Source: Thalassotalea sp.
Lineage (GTDB): Bacteria > Pseudomonadota > Gammaproteobacteria > Enterobacterales > Alteromonadaceae
DNA length: 40,345 bases
Reading direction: 5' to 3'
Assembly: GCA_029237915.1 (NCBI GenBank)
Contig: JAQWHD010000002.1
Location: forward strand, 1 to 40,345
Part shown: positions 7,985-17,543 of the stretch, piece after piece
Numbering within the stretch: the stretch's first letter is position 1
Layout: the number at the start of each line of letters is the position of its first letter
Made by a program: the position numbers and the translations under genes
Notes under the pieces: generated by a model
Databases searched by the model: none
What the model was told of the DNA's origin: nothing
What the model saw: the letters and a program-made list of their open reading frames with translations, nothing else

Positions 7985-9187
7985 ATGCAAATCACCGACT
8001 TAAACACAGAACAAACAATCCTGCCTATATTACGTTTGGGGTTTCGCCCTTTCTTCTTATTAGGCTCGCTTTTTAGTGCTGTGGCATTAATTTTATGGGG
8101 CTTAAGTCTCAATGGAGTTATAGCTTTAGATTATTACGGTGGAGCAAATTGGTGGCACACTCATGAAATGGTATTCGGCTTTACTTGTGCCATTATTGTT
8201 GGTTTTTTACTCACTGCGGTGCAAAATTGGACCGGACAAAGGGGCTTACATGGCAAGCCTTTACTGTTATTAGTTACTATTTGGTTACTTGGCCGATTAA
8301 GTTTATTATTTCCAAATATCTTAGGTAATTTAGCCACAGCGATCATTGATATTAGCTTTATGCCTTTGGCCGCTTTATTTCTTGCTCTACCTCTTATCAA
8401 AGTGAAGCAAAGCCGTAACTTATTTTTTATCCCTTTGTTATTACTATTCTCTATTGCCAACATAGAAATGCACTTAGTTGCCAATGGATTGTTTAATCTG
8501 CAATTACAACCAACAACCTATGCCTGCGTGCTGTTAGTAACGTTTATTATCTCAGTGATGGCCGGTAGAGTTACCCCAATGTTTACCGCTAATGGTACGC
8601 AAACCGACAAAGTAGCTAGCATTGAGTTATTAGAGAAAATCGCCAACGGCAGTTTATTAATTATTTTACTAACGTATCTGTTGCATCCATTTTTCTCAGT
8701 AAGTAACACGGTTTATGCAATACTCTTTGCCATAGCGGCTGTTAGCCAAATGGTGCGCTGGTTACGTTGGAAACCTTGGATAACATTAAGTGTTCCCTTG
8801 CTTTGGTCGTTGCATATTGCTGTTATGTTCATCTGGCTAGGACTATTTGCTTTAGCTTTAAGCTTTGTTATACCGACTCTACCAAGTAACCATATTTGGC
8901 ACATTTTAACGGTTGGCGGTATGGGAGGCTTAATATTAGCAATGATCTCACGTGTATCATTAGGCCATACCGGTAGCCCGCTAGTAGTGCCAGGTCTTAT
9001 GCCGTTTGCTTTTATGATGATTTCTTTTGCCGCATTGATCAGAACTCTAGGCCCGTGGTTATCACCAGAAAATTATATTATATTTATTAATTTCAGTATT
9101 TTAACTTGGGTACTAGCATATGGATTATTTATTTTCTATTATGCTCCTAAGTTATTAAAAGCACGCAAAGACGGACGTCCAGGTTAA
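7985..9187 (+). CDS. nnrS: NnrS family membrane protein
   Basis: NnrS proteins are heme- and copper-containing membrane proteins that protect against nitrosative stress and often accompany nitric oxide metabolism. The 400 residues form about twelve hydrophobic helices. Family features include the N-terminal LRLGFRPFF, WWHTHEMVFGF at about 56-66, EMHLVANG in the middle, PMFTANG, and HILTVGGMGGLILAMISR with GHTG near residues 305-330; the histidines are the likely heme or metal ligands. A GGGTG-type site precedes the ATG. The stop is three bases from the next gene, so the pair is probably co-transcribed. No nitric oxide reductase gene is in the window. Confidence 0.92.
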   Translation: MQITDLNTEQTILPILRLGFRPFFLLGSLFSAVALILWGLSLNGVIALDYYGGANWWHTHEMVFGFTCAIIVGFLLTAVQNWTGQRGLHGKPLLLLVTIWLLGRLSLLFPNILGNLATAIIDISFMPLAALFLALPLIKVKQSRNLFFIPLLLLFSIANIEMHLVANGLFNLQLQPTTYACVLLVTFIISVMAGRVTPMFTANGTQTDKVASIELLEKIANGSLLIILLTYLLHPFFSVSNTVYAILFAIAAVSQMVRWLRWKPWITLSVPLLWSLHIAVMFIWLGLFALALSFVIPTLPSNHIWHILTVGGMGGLILAMISRVSLGHTGSPLVVPGLMPFAFMMISFAALIRTLGPWLSPENYIIFINFSILTWVLAYGLFIFYYAPKLLKARKDGRPG

Positions 9188-9190
9188 CAC

Positions 9191-10144
9191 ATGAAAGTAG
9201 TATGTTTAGATAGAAGCACCATAGATTCGAATATCGATTTTAAAGGCATTGAAGGGCTAGTCGAAAACATTACTTATCATGAATTTACGCCGGCCGAAAA
9301 AGTAGTATTTAGATGTAAATATGCTGAAGTTATTATTACTAACAAGGTAGTATTAGACAAAGTACAACTTGAACAATTACCAAAATTAAAGCTTATTTGT
9401 ATTGCTGCTACAGGCACAAACAATATTGACATAGAAGCCGCGACCGCTCTTGGTATTAAAGTATGTAATGTAAAGTCATATTCCACACCTTCAGTTGCTC
9501 AGTATGTGTTTTCAATGTTATTAGAGCACATGCAAAAAAGTGCTCATTACATTGAAAACACCCGGCAGAAACATTGGCAAAACAGTCCAATTTTTTGTCA
9601 CTTCAACTTGCCAATAAATGAGTTAAACAACAAAGTTATCGCGATTATTGGTTATGGTGAAATTGCTAAATCAGTAGAGAAAATAGCTCACGCTTTTGGG
9701 ATGAAGGTATTAATTGCCGAGCGCCAAGGGGCAACAAGCATTCGTCCTGAGCGAGTCAGTTTTGAGCAAGCACTGCAACTAGCCGATGTACTAACCCTGC
9801 ATAGTCCACTAACAGCTGATACAGAAAACTTAATCAATAGTCACACCTTAGCTTTAATGAAGCCTAATGCCATTTTAATTAATACCGCTCGTGGTGGTTT
9901 AGTGAAAAGTGCTGATCTATTGAATGCACTAAAAATGAAACGACTAGGTGCTGCGATCTTAGATGTGTTAGAACAGGAACCACCGCCTAGCGATCATATA
10001 TTATTAAATTGTTCATTGGATAATCTATATATTACTGCTCATATTGCTTGGGGCAGTTTAGAGGCCCAACAACGACTTGTAGATGGTATTGCGAATAACA
10101 TAGCTAGCTTTATGGAAGGTGAAGGGTTAAATCAACTCAATTAG
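9191..10144 (+). CDS. D-2-hydroxyacid dehydrogenase (glycerate dehydrogenase/hydroxypyruvate reductase type)
   Basis: A cytosolic NAD(P)-dependent reductase of 2-oxoacids; closest in feel to HprA-type glycerate dehydrogenases, but the substrate is not certain. The 317 residues carry the Rossmann motif GYGEIA at 154-159 and the catalytic triad R234 (NTARGG), E263 (EQEPP) and H284 (TAHIAWGS). The ATG lies three bases after nnrS, suggesting one transcript. Directly after its stop is a diverged and broken copy of its last 50 codons (10141-10290), which points to past gene exchange at this spot. Confidence 0.88.
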   Translation: MKVVCLDRSTIDSNIDFKGIEGLVENITYHEFTPAEKVVFRCKYAEVIITNKVVLDKVQLEQLPKLKLICIAATGTNNIDIEAATALGIKVCNVKSYSTPSVAQYVFSMLLEHMQKSAHYIENTRQKHWQNSPIFCHFNLPINELNNKVIAIIGYGEIAKSVEKIAHAFGMKVLIAERQGATSIRPERVSFEQALQLADVLTLHSPLTADTENLINSHTLALMKPNAILINTARGGLVKSADLLNALKMKRLGAAILDVLEQEPPPSDHILLNCSLDNLYITAHIAWGSLEAQQRLVDGIANNIASFMEGEGLNQLN

Positions 10145-10290
10145 AGAACTTATACATTCTCGCGCACATTACCGCGCGCATTACGCTGCTTGGGGTAGTT
10201 TAGAAGCTCAATAACGACTGACTTGTGGATGGGATTGCGAACAATATCGCTAGTTTTATCAAAGGTGGAGGATTGAATCAACTCAATTAA
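10141..10290 (+). pseudogene. Decayed second copy of the dehydrogenase 3' end
   Basis: Starting inside the intact gene's stop codon, the frame TTA GAG AAC TTA TAC reads LENLY, matching LDNLY of the intact gene. It continues with WGSLEAQ-RL and a tail ending NQLN-stop, in parallel with 10015-10144. It is broken by a 12-base internal duplication near 10162-10185, an in-frame TAA in place of a CAA codon, and a 4-base insertion. Many of the other differences are at third codon positions, so this copy evolved as a coding gene before decay. Confidence 0.85.
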
Positions 10291-10346
10291 CCAACTGATT
10301 GTTCTAGTTGGTCATCGAGTTATTACGAGGTTATTTAAGCCTTTCC

Positions 10347-10568
10347 TTAAGCAATAGCTTGTATTGGGAAGGCCCTATCTCCAACAGTATTTAGCACATC
10401 TATTACCCCCTCACAAATAGCGATAATTGATTTATCTTCCTTAAACGACTGTGGAATATCTAACAAACCTTGATTATTGATAGTGAATTCTTGAACTTGA
10501 TGTTGTAACTCTAATGAATGATTATCGTAATACATTACGGTAACTGATTTACTGCTTATATCTGACAT
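10347..10568 (-). CDS. Small TIGR02922-like protein of unknown function
   Basis: A 73-residue cytosolic protein. It has a beta-rich first half (VTVMYYDNHSLELQHQVQEF), then LDIPQSFKEDKSIIAICEG and VLNTVGDRAF. This pattern matches the small TIGR02922 family, which I recall as multi-copy in Colwellia; the assignment rests on memory of the family. No catalytic motif or membrane segment is visible. It is monocistronic, with no clear partner among its neighbours. Confidence 0.7.
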   Translation of the reverse strand: MSDISSKSVTVMYYDNHSLELQHQVQEFTINNQGLLDIPQSFKEDKSIIAICEGVIDVLNTVGDRAFPIQAIA

Positions 10569-10765
10569 TTTGAACTCTTTTTAATAATTTTTTTATGAGT
10601 TCCATCCGAAACAATATTCATTGAAATAGCTGTAATATTGTTAGCGAGTTGAAGATTCCTTCCAAATCGCTGAACTTACCATAAAGCAGCAAATCATATT
10701 ATTCAAGTTTTATTCTGAAATATCTGATAACGATATCAAAAGGTACTTAATAAATAACGTCTAAG

Positions 10766-12112
10766 TTAAAAGTATTGATCTTTAATTTTTCCATAGTGAA
10801 AATATCCCCACTGCCCTACACGTCGCAATGCAGGAAGGGGAAACTTAGGCAACTGTGAATTGAATAAAGGCAGGTTTGGTAGATCTTTACCCGCGGCTTT
10901 ATCGGCAAGTCGTTTACCTGCTTGTACCGCAAAAGATACGCCATTACCACAATACCCCATAGCATATAAAACATTGTCATTATCTTCGGCACTATTGATA
11001 TGAGGGATATCATCTAAAGACATACAAATCCAACCCGACCATGCATATTGATATTGCAGGTTTTGTAAAGCAGGGAAACTTTGTTTTAATACCGATAATA
11101 AACGTTTTGCGTAATATGGGTCGTCAGCCGACTTGCCCGTAATCGCGCCTCTGCCGCCAAATAAAATTCGATTGTCAGGTAACTTGCGGTAATAATATTT
11201 AAGCGCTCTAGTATCCATTACAACATTCGAGGTAATAAAGTTACATGCTGCAAGTTGTTCTGCACTTAAAGGCTCGGTAACGATAATCTGCGAAAGTACC
11301 GGCAGGGTTCTATTGGCGACACTTAAATGAAAGCCTTTAGGAGTATAACCATTGGTGGCTATAATCACTTTTTTAGCCGTAACTTTTGCTTTAGGCGTTA
11401 TTAATACTTGTTTATTGTTTTCCGCAAACCATTGGTTAACAGGTGTTCCACAATGCACAGTTGCGCCTGCTTGCTGGGCGAGTTGCTGATAGCCCCAAGC
11501 GAGCTTTAATGGGTTAATACCATAACCATCATTGAACCTAAGTGCGCCATGGGCATTTTCATCAGCCATATAATCTTGATGGATATCAGCTCGAGTCAGT
11601 TGTTCAACTTGATAGCCAAATGTTTTTTCTAATAACTTAGCTTGTACTGATAGTGATTTCATCATACTTGGTTTATGGGCAACGCGAATATAACCAGGGT
11701 CTTGTACTTGGCAATCGATACCTTGGTTAATTAATTCATTAACCGTTTCTACGCCTTGGCATACTTCACTGTAGATGCCGCGCATCACTTCCTCCCCCCA
11801 TTGTGAGGACATTGCTGACCAAGGCTTGCGACCTGTTGATTTGAGGATAAAACCAGCATTACGACCACTACAGCCCCACGCAGTTTGATTAGCTTCTAAA
11901 ACTGTGGCCTTTATATTATGTTCTTTGGCTAAATGTAATGCACAAGAAAGCCCGGTATAACCAGCACCAATAATGACTACATCGCTATCAAGATCTTCGC
12001 TCAGTTGACCATTATTTTTAGGAGGGGTGCCTGAAACATCTGCCCAATAGCTAGTTGGATAAGGCTGATTTTCACCTGCCGAGGTTTGGATTAATGGATC
12101 GTACATAGACAT
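10766..12112 (-). CDS. FAD-dependent amine/amino acid oxidoreductase (PuuB/OrdL-like)
   Basis: A DAO-superfamily flavoenzyme resembling gamma-glutamylputrescine oxidase. It probably oxidises a secondary amine or glutamylated polyamine, but the substrate is not fixed by sequence. The 448 residues have the dinucleotide motif GAGYTG at 49-54, the family GCSGRNAGF at 80-88, and a C-terminal flavin-contact region around YAMGYCGNGVSFAVQAGK. The N-terminal YPTSYWADVSG is typical of this subgroup. No other puu genes are nearby, so a complete putrescine route is not shown here. It is divergent from the GNAT gene at 12207. Confidence 0.85.
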   Translation of the reverse strand: MSMYDPLIQTSAGENQPYPTSYWADVSGTPPKNNGQLSEDLDSDVVIIGAGYTGLSCALHLAKEHNIKATVLEANQTAWGCSGRNAGFILKSTGRKPWSAMSSQWGEEVMRGIYSEVCQGVETVNELINQGIDCQVQDPGYIRVAHKPSMMKSLSVQAKLLEKTFGYQVEQLTRADIHQDYMADENAHGALRFNDGYGINPLKLAWGYQQLAQQAGATVHCGTPVNQWFAENNKQVLITPKAKVTAKKVIIATNGYTPKGFHLSVANRTLPVLSQIIVTEPLSAEQLAACNFITSNVVMDTRALKYYYRKLPDNRILFGGRGAITGKSADDPYYAKRLLSVLKQSFPALQNLQYQYAWSGWICMSLDDIPHINSAEDNDNVLYAMGYCGNGVSFAVQAGKRLADKAAGKDLPNLPLFNSQLPKFPLPALRRVGQWGYFHYGKIKDQYF

Positions 12113-12206
12113 TTTAATTTTTCACTAATAATTTTAGTCATGATGGCAAAATAGCATTACAATATAAAGTCTATTTAATAATAAATTTCAGCCTTTGGTT
12201 ACCACA

Positions 12207-12776
12207 ATGAACAAACAAGACATTAGCTACTATGCTTTAACTGAACAGGATTTTACCGACATTATCGTACTTGCTAATCATGTTCATGGTGATGGTTACT
12301 TGAATTTACAGCAGATGCAACAATGGTACGCTAGAGGCTTTAAAGCTGATATTAATGCAAGTTTTGTTGCTTATCACGGCAGTAAATTAGTTGGCTTTAG
12401 AATAAGCTACAGTCAGCAAAGTTGGGCAATCGATCAATGGTACTCGCCAGAGCTTTGGCAAGTAGATTTAAAGGATACTGCTTATTTTAAATGTAATACA
12501 GTAGATGAAGCGTATCGTGGACTTGGAATTGGCTCTAGATTATTAAAATTATCAATTAGCGCTTTACAACAGCAAGGTGCAAAAGCTGGAGTAAGCCATT
12601 TATGGCGACAAAGCCCTGGTAATAGTGCAGTGAAATATTTTACCAAATGTGGTGGTGAATTAATAAAGTTACACCCTGACAAATGGCGCGAAGATAGTCT
12701 AAATGGTTATGAATGTACGATCTGTGGATTTGACTGCCACTGTGAAGCGGCAGAGATGATTATCTATTTTAATTAA
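12207..12776 (+). CDS. GNAT family N-acetyltransferase with a Cys-rich C-terminus
   Basis: A cytosolic acetyl-CoA-dependent acyltransferase of 189 residues. The acetyl-CoA motif A is visible as AYRGLGIGSRLLKLS, and the following helix and NSAVKYFTKCGGE strand complete the fold. I use the ATG at 12207; an in-frame TTG at 12195 would add four residues but is less likely. The tail holds CTICGFDCHC, a C-x2-C-x3-C-x-C cluster that may bind a metal. The acceptor is unknown. It is divergent from the amine oxidase, and its end nearly meets the convergent barrel gene. Confidence 0.82.
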   Translation: MNKQDISYYALTEQDFTDIIVLANHVHGDGYLNLQQMQQWYARGFKADINASFVAYHGSKLVGFRISYSQQSWAIDQWYSPELWQVDLKDTAYFKCNTVDEAYRGLGIGSRLLKLSISALQQQGAKAGVSHLWRQSPGNSAVKYFTKCGGELIKLHPDKWREDSLNGYECTICGFDCHCEAAEMIIYFN

Positions 12777-12788
12777 TGCTATCGAGCG

Positions 12789-14240
12789 TTAGTAAGTAAA
12801 CAGTACTGTCATGTAAAACATACTAATATCGGCATTATCATGTTCAAAGATAGGATTAGAGCTTGTGCTAACCGGAAGTTCGGCTTCTATTCTATCTCGA
12901 GTATCGTGAAGAAACGATCCTGAAAATAAATACGCTGCGCCAAATTCAAATCGTAAACTATACGGTAATGGATCCCATCGCAAACGTGCTTCTATCTGAT
13001 TACCTAAATAACGATCTGACTCACCCGATTCATCTCTTATCCCTGTAGTGGTCCAAGAGTCGGTATCAGAAGCAAGCCAATAAAATTTATCGGCGATCAT
13101 CACGCTAATTTTATCTAATGGGAAATACTCTAAACGCATGCCACCGGCAATTAAGTTACTACGAGCAAAGGGGCCATATATACTGGTTGGCCCAAAATCT
13201 GCTCGTCTTGCACCATAAAGTGTATCGAAGCGGTTGTTTTTACCATCGTTAGGATCTTTATCACCACTAGCATAATCAAGTTCTAATGCTATGCGAGTTT
13301 CATGATCATCAGTTAAGGTATAGCCTATCTCTGCATGTTGAAAATGAGCAAGATGATCTAAACTATCTTCATCCGATAATGCAGCAGATTCTCTAGACTC
13401 ACCTGTTTGCCACATAGTTTCAAATTCATAATCGTATTCACCAACTTTTTTCCGCTTATATATTCTGGCACCTAAGGTTAATAGATCTCGATTTCGGGTC
13501 GTAAAATCAGGACCGTCCTCTTCAACTAATCCAAATAAAAACAATTCGGTGTTAACGCTATCAATTAATGTAGGGGAAGTAAAAAATACACCTAAAAAGT
13601 TTGATTTAAAGTTTTCTTCATCAGCTTCATATTTATTATCGACAAGATCTTGGCGATCACCCGGGGTTCTAACCACAGGAAACATATAAAAAGCAGTCAA
13701 CGACTCACCAGAGTCAAGCTGCCAATTGTTGTTGATACCAGTGAAGTTATTCATGGTATTTCGATAGCCATTACGAGCTACTAATCGGCGACTACCGAGA
13801 TCCATGGTTTGGCGGCCAATTTTTACATAATTATCACTATCCAGTGAAAACATACTGCGATAGTGATAACCAACATAAGCTTGCGCTATAGATAAGGTAT
13901 TAACCATGCTTGAGGTGACTTTAGAATCATCATCAGCTATTTGTTGCCTGGAATCGGCAAACTCAGTAACGATATCGAGTTCACCACGCTGAATTTCAGC
14001 TTTTATACGAGTACGAAATAGTAGAGCTTGATCACTACCTGAACCACTACCAGCTAGGACACCGTTGGCACTTTCAAAACGAGCACGAGAATTCCCAGAA
14101 ACCTTTAACCACTCAGGTAAATCTAAGGTTTCATTTACTCGCCACGGCACAAACGGTTCTTCAGCAAATGCTGATGAAATAATCAGTACAGATGAAGAGA
14201 GTGCCAATATGGCTTTTATAAATAGGTGTTTGATTGACAC
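12789..14240 (-). CDS. Alginate-export-type outer-membrane beta-barrel protein
   Basis: A 483-residue outer-membrane channel. A signal peptide ending SSAFA at about residue 26 is followed by LKVSGNSRARFE, the strand pattern that opens alginate-export (AlgE-like) domain proteins. KIGRQTMDLGSRRLVARNGYRNTMNNF is conserved in this group (about 140-168), and the last strand ends FYMTVLFTY with a terminal aromatic. No alginate synthesis or lyase gene is next to it, so it more likely handles an anionic substrate or small solutes. It is alone on its strand; the 245 bases upstream show no other gene. Confidence 0.82.
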   Translation of the reverse strand: MSIKHLFIKAILALSSSVLIISSAFAEEPFVPWRVNETLDLPEWLKVSGNSRARFESANGVLAGSGSGSDQALLFRTRIKAEIQRGELDIVTEFADSRQQIADDDSKVTSSMVNTLSIAQAYVGYHYRSMFSLDSDNYVKIGRQTMDLGSRRLVARNGYRNTMNNFTGINNNWQLDSGESLTAFYMFPVVRTPGDRQDLVDNKYEADEENFKSNFLGVFFTSPTLIDSVNTELFLFGLVEEDGPDFTTRNRDLLTLGARIYKRKKVGEYDYEFETMWQTGESRESAALSDEDSLDHLAHFQHAEIGYTLTDDHETRIALELDYASGDKDPNDGKNNRFDTLYGARRADFGPTSIYGPFARSNLIAGGMRLEYFPLDKISVMIADKFYWLASDTDSWTTTGIRDESGESDRYLGNQIEARLRWDPLPYSLRFEFGAAYLFSGSFLHDTRDRIEAELPVSTSSNPIFEHDNADISMFYMTVLFTY

Positions 14241-14486
14241 TTACTAAAAATTCCCAAAAGAAATGATGAAAAATCAAGTTTACAATTAATAATTGGCTTA
14301 GGTTTAAACCTAATACCTAATTTTCAATAATGCAAAGATATTATACTTATATTAGCTACAATTTTGGAAATAAAATCAACGACACGCAACTAAAATCATT
14401 ACTGTTAGTATAGTCTGCTTCGATTTGCTTTAACAAAACAATTTTGTAACTTTATACGGTAAAAATGTTTAAAACCTTTAATACCT

Positions 14487-15167
14487 TTAAAACAAAGAGG
14501 GTTGCTGATCAATTATTTGCCAGTCAATCGGTTTTAGTTTATTAGAAACTAGATAATGATTAATTTTTGAAAAATGACGGCAACCAAAAAAACCTCGATA
14601 AGACGATAACGGTGATGGATGCGCACTCGTCAAAACTAGATGTTTATGAGTATCAATAAACCGGCCTTTCTTCTGCGCATGGGCTCCCCAAAGAACAAAG
14701 ACAACGTTGCTTTGGTATTCATTAATTTTAGCTATTATCGCGTCAGTATATTTTTCCCAACCAAGTTTGGCATGCGAGTGTGCGTTGCCTTGCTGTACTG
14801 TTAAAACAGTATTCAACAGCAAAACACCTTGCTGAGCCCAACGAGTTAAATCCCCGTGTGCAGGTATAGAAAAACCATCAATATCACTCTGCAGTTCTTT
14901 ATACATATTAGCTAACGACGGTGGCACTTTGACACCTTGCTTAACGGAAAATGACAAACCGTGGGCTTGTCCTGGCCCGTGATATGGGTCTTGACCAAGT
15001 ATTACCACTTTAACATCATCAAATGGCGTTAGTTTAAGTGCAGTATATATTTCCTCATCAGGGGGAAATATTTCAATACCTTGTGCTCTCTGTTTAGCAA
15101 TAGCCGCTAGCATAGATTGAAAATAATCTTGTTGTTGCTCACTTTTAAGTAATGCTTGCCAGTTCAT
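14487..15167 (-). CDS. ung: Uracil-DNA glycosylase
   Basis: Removes uracil from DNA as the first step of base excision repair. The 226 residues fit family 1 UNG. The water-activating motif GQDPYHG is at 58-64 (D60 catalytic), the uracil pocket has GLSFSV and LLLNTVLTV, and the minor-groove loop [18 protein letters not shown] starts with H183. AAAGG lies about seven bases before the ATG. It follows thrC on the same strand, but a terminator at 15197-15234 separates them, so it has its own promoter or depends on read-through. Confidence 0.97.
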   Translation of the reverse strand: MNWQALLKSEQQQDYFQSMLAAIAKQRAQGIEIFPPDEEIYTALKLTPFDDVKVVILGQDPYHGPGQAHGLSFSVKQGVKVPPSLANMYKELQSDIDGFSIPAHGDLTRWAQQGVLLLNTVLTVQQGNAHSHAKLGWEKYTDAIIAKINEYQSNVVFVLWGAHAQKKGRFIDTHKHLVLTSAHPSPLSSYRGFFGCRHFSKINHYLVSNKLKPIDWQIIDQQPSLF

Positions 15168-15196
15168 GAAGCGCCTTTGTATTTTTAAGATGAAAA

Positions 15197-15234
15197 AAAC
15201 TCTAAGCCAATAAATATTATCATGCTTAGAGTTT
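15197..15234 (-). terminator. Terminator of the thr operon
   Basis: AAACTCTAAGC and GCTTAGAGTTT pair perfectly (11 bp, 16-base loop). On the minus strand a T-run follows. It begins about 35 bases after the thrC stop. Confidence 0.85.
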
Positions 15235-15267
15235 TGTTATACGATTTTGCTCAATAATAGTTGCGCG

Positions 15268-16569
15268 TTATTTTTTACAGCGCTGTAATAAGTAACTACG
15301 TAACTCGGCAAAATCAAAATTTAAATCTTCTGATAAACCCTTCTCGCCAGCACAATCGGCAAGCTCTTTTGGTAAACCAAGAGGACGACCTAAAGTGCTT
15401 TCAACCGTCTCTTTAAACTTAGCCGGATGAGCAGTCCCTAAAAACACACCATATTCAGAATCAGTAATGCCATATTGTAATGCTTTATAAGCAACACTCG
15501 CATGTGGCTCACAAATATAACCTTTGGCATTTAGCTTGTGCATACCCATTTGCGTTTGTTCTTCATCTATCGCGACTGAGCTTAAGCAGTCTTCAGGCAC
15601 AATACCACTTTTAAGCATATGCTCAACGCGTGGCCAGTTATTAGGCTTAGAAACATCCATCGCATTTGATATAGTAGCAACCGTTTCATTTGGCTCCCAC
15701 TCACCAGTTTGTAAGTACCTTGGCACTGTATCATTAAGGTTAGTGGCCGCAATAAAACGTTTAATCGGTAAGCCCATTGCTTTTGCTAATAAACCAGCAG
15801 TTAAGTTACCAAAATTACCGCTTGGGATAGAAACCACTAATTCATCAATATTACCGCGTTGACGATACAACTGTGCGGCAGCTTCAAAATAATAACTGAT
15901 TTGCGCCAGTAAACGGCTAATATTAATTGAGTTGGCAGAGTTTAAGCCAATTGCATCGGCAAGTTCTAAATCATCAAAAGATTGCTTAACTAAGCTTTGA
16001 CAGTCATCAAAGCTACCGGTAACTGCTAATGTTGAAATATTGTCACCTAAAGTGGTAAACATTTTTTCTTGTAGTAAGCTGATTTTTCCTTTCGGAAACA
16101 TGATCACAACATTTATGTTTTCAAGCCCATAAAAAGCATGTGCCACTGCCGCACCAGTATCTCCTGATGTTGCTGTTAATATCGTGATTTTTTCATTATT
16201 AGTTTCAGTGAACTTTTGTAAACATTGCGCCATAAAGCGAGCGCCAAAATCTTTAAAAGCTAATGTTGGTCCGTGGAATAATTCTAAAATAGAGTTTTGT
16301 TCGTCAACTGCTTGAATTAATGCTGGAAAATTAAATGCATTCGTAATGATGTGCGCAAATTCAGCTTCAGATAAATCATCTTCAACAAACGGATATAATA
16401 TTTTAGTACTGCGTTCAACAAGAGGCATAGATAATAAAGCCTCGATATCATCGGCGAAGTTAGGCAGCTCTTTTGGGAAAAATAAGCCTTGATCCTTGCC
16501 TAAGCCTTGGCGTACCGCTTGAGAAAAACTAACTTCTTGTTCTGGGTGCTTTAAATTGTAAAATTTCAT
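15268..16569 (-). CDS. thrC: Threonine synthase
   Basis: PLP enzyme converting O-phosphohomoserine to threonine, the last step of the pathway. I start at 16569 because the family N-terminus MKFYNLKHPEQEVSFSQAV begins there with AGGAAAAA just upstream; the open frame extends 17 codons further without support. The 433 residues include the PLP lysine in LAFKDFGA and the phosphate-binding glycine loop PSGNFGNLTAG. It is the third gene of thrABC, 14 bases after thrB. Confidence 0.97.
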   Translation of the reverse strand: MKFYNLKHPEQEVSFSQAVRQGLGKDQGLFFPKELPNFADDIEALLSMPLVERSTKILYPFVEDDLSEAEFAHIITNAFNFPALIQAVDEQNSILELFHGPTLAFKDFGARFMAQCLQKFTETNNEKITILTATSGDTGAAVAHAFYGLENINVVIMFPKGKISLLQEKMFTTLGDNISTLAVTGSFDDCQSLVKQSFDDLELADAIGLNSANSINISRLLAQISYYFEAAAQLYRQRGNIDELVVSIPSGNFGNLTAGLLAKAMGLPIKRFIAATNLNDTVPRYLQTGEWEPNETVATISNAMDVSKPNNWPRVEHMLKSGIVPEDCLSSVAIDEEQTQMGMHKLNAKGYICEPHASVAYKALQYGITDSEYGVFLGTAHPAKFKETVESTLGRPLGLPKELADCAGEKGLSEDLNFDFAELRSYLLQRCKK

Positions 16570-16583
16570 ATTTTTTCCTACTG

Positions 16584-17543
16584 CTATAACACGCGAGCGC
16601 CTTGCACATCGATTTCGCAAATGTGCACAAACCCTTGGTCTGATTGTAAATAATGCTGTTGTAGATAATCAGCTAAGGTATTAGCCATAGCTTGATCATC
16701 ACATACTGCAAATAACGTGGGCCCTGAGCCAGATATTCCGGCGGCTTTAGCACCATTATTTAATAAATATTGTTTAGTTGCACTGAACTTAGGTAACAAG
16801 CTTTCACGATAAGGTTCAGCAACAACATCGGTAATGTAATTTAACGCTTGTTTGTTATCTTCACGATGACATGCATCAACAAAGCTCGCTAAGTTTTGTC
16901 CGTATTGAATTAATTGCGCGCGAGAGTACATTTCAGGAAGTGCATCTCTAGCCTCTTTGGTCGACATTTCAATACCAGGGTATGCCATTATCCAGTAACT
17001 GCCTTTTAATGCAGGTATGGTTTTAGTAATAACTTCAGGGTCGCTCACCATTAATTGCAAACCACCATAATAACAAGGCGCGACATTATCATAATGCAAA
17101 CTGCCGCTAATTTTAGCTTCCATAGCCCCCATCATGGCAAGCATTTGTTCACGGTTAAAGAAGTTATCATAATATTCATTCAAGGCAACTAATGCACCTA
17201 CGACTGAACAAGCACTTGAGCCTAAACCACTACCAACCGGCATTTTTTTATCAAGAACTAAATCAACACTCAGCACATTTTGATGAAATGCAGTGAGTTG
17301 TTCGTTAAAAAGCACTAAACAATCCCAAACGATATTCTGTTTTGGGTCTTGCGGTAGTTTGTTGGCAAAATTACCAACAACATTCAATGTGCTAGACGTT
17401 CCAACTGCTGATGAAATTTCAACAACATCACCTAATAGCTCACCCGATAGCGGTTGTACCGCCATACCAAGTACGTCAAACCCTACGCTAACATTGCCAA
17501 TTGACGCAGGTGCAAATACTTTAATTTTACTTACACTAGCCAT
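16584..17543 (-). CDS. thrB: Homoserine kinase
   Basis: GHMP kinase that phosphorylates homoserine. The true start is ATG 17543, preceded by AGGAGA; this start overlaps the thrA stop by one base (TAATG), so translation is coupled. The 319 residues begin ASVSKIKVFAPASIGNVSVGFDVLG and carry the ATP loop PVGSGLGSSACS and the C-terminal GAKAAGISGSGPTLFAV. An upstream in-frame start at 17561 lies inside thrA and has no binding site. Confidence 0.97.
   Translation of the reverse strand: MASVSKIKVFAPASIGNVSVGFDVLGMAVQPLSGELLGDVVEISSAVGTSSTLNVVGNFANKLPQDPKQNIVWDCLVLFNEQLTAFHQNVLSVDLVLDKKMPVGSGLGSSACSVVGALVALNEYYDNFFNREQMLAMMGAMEAKISGSLHYDNVAPCYYGGLQLMVSDPEVITKTIPALKGSYWIMAYPGIEMSTKEARDALPEMYSRAQLIQYGQNLASFVDACHREDNKQALNYITDVVAEPYRESLLPKFSATKQYLLNNGAKAAGISGSGPTLFAVCDDQAMANTLADYLQQHYLQSDQGFVHICEIDVQGARVL

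Noticed and set aside
7855-8112. 85-codon minus-strand frame overlapping the nnrS start
   Set aside because: It is a shadow of the nnrS N-terminus and the promoter region, with no family features.
10291-10311. CCAACT...AGTTGG hairpin after the dehydrogenase relic as a terminator
   Set aside because: Only six base pairs and no T-run follow.
16570-16620. Longer threonine synthase start at 16620
   Set aside because: The extra 17 codons overlap the end of thrB and lack a binding site; the start at 16569 has one and fits the family.
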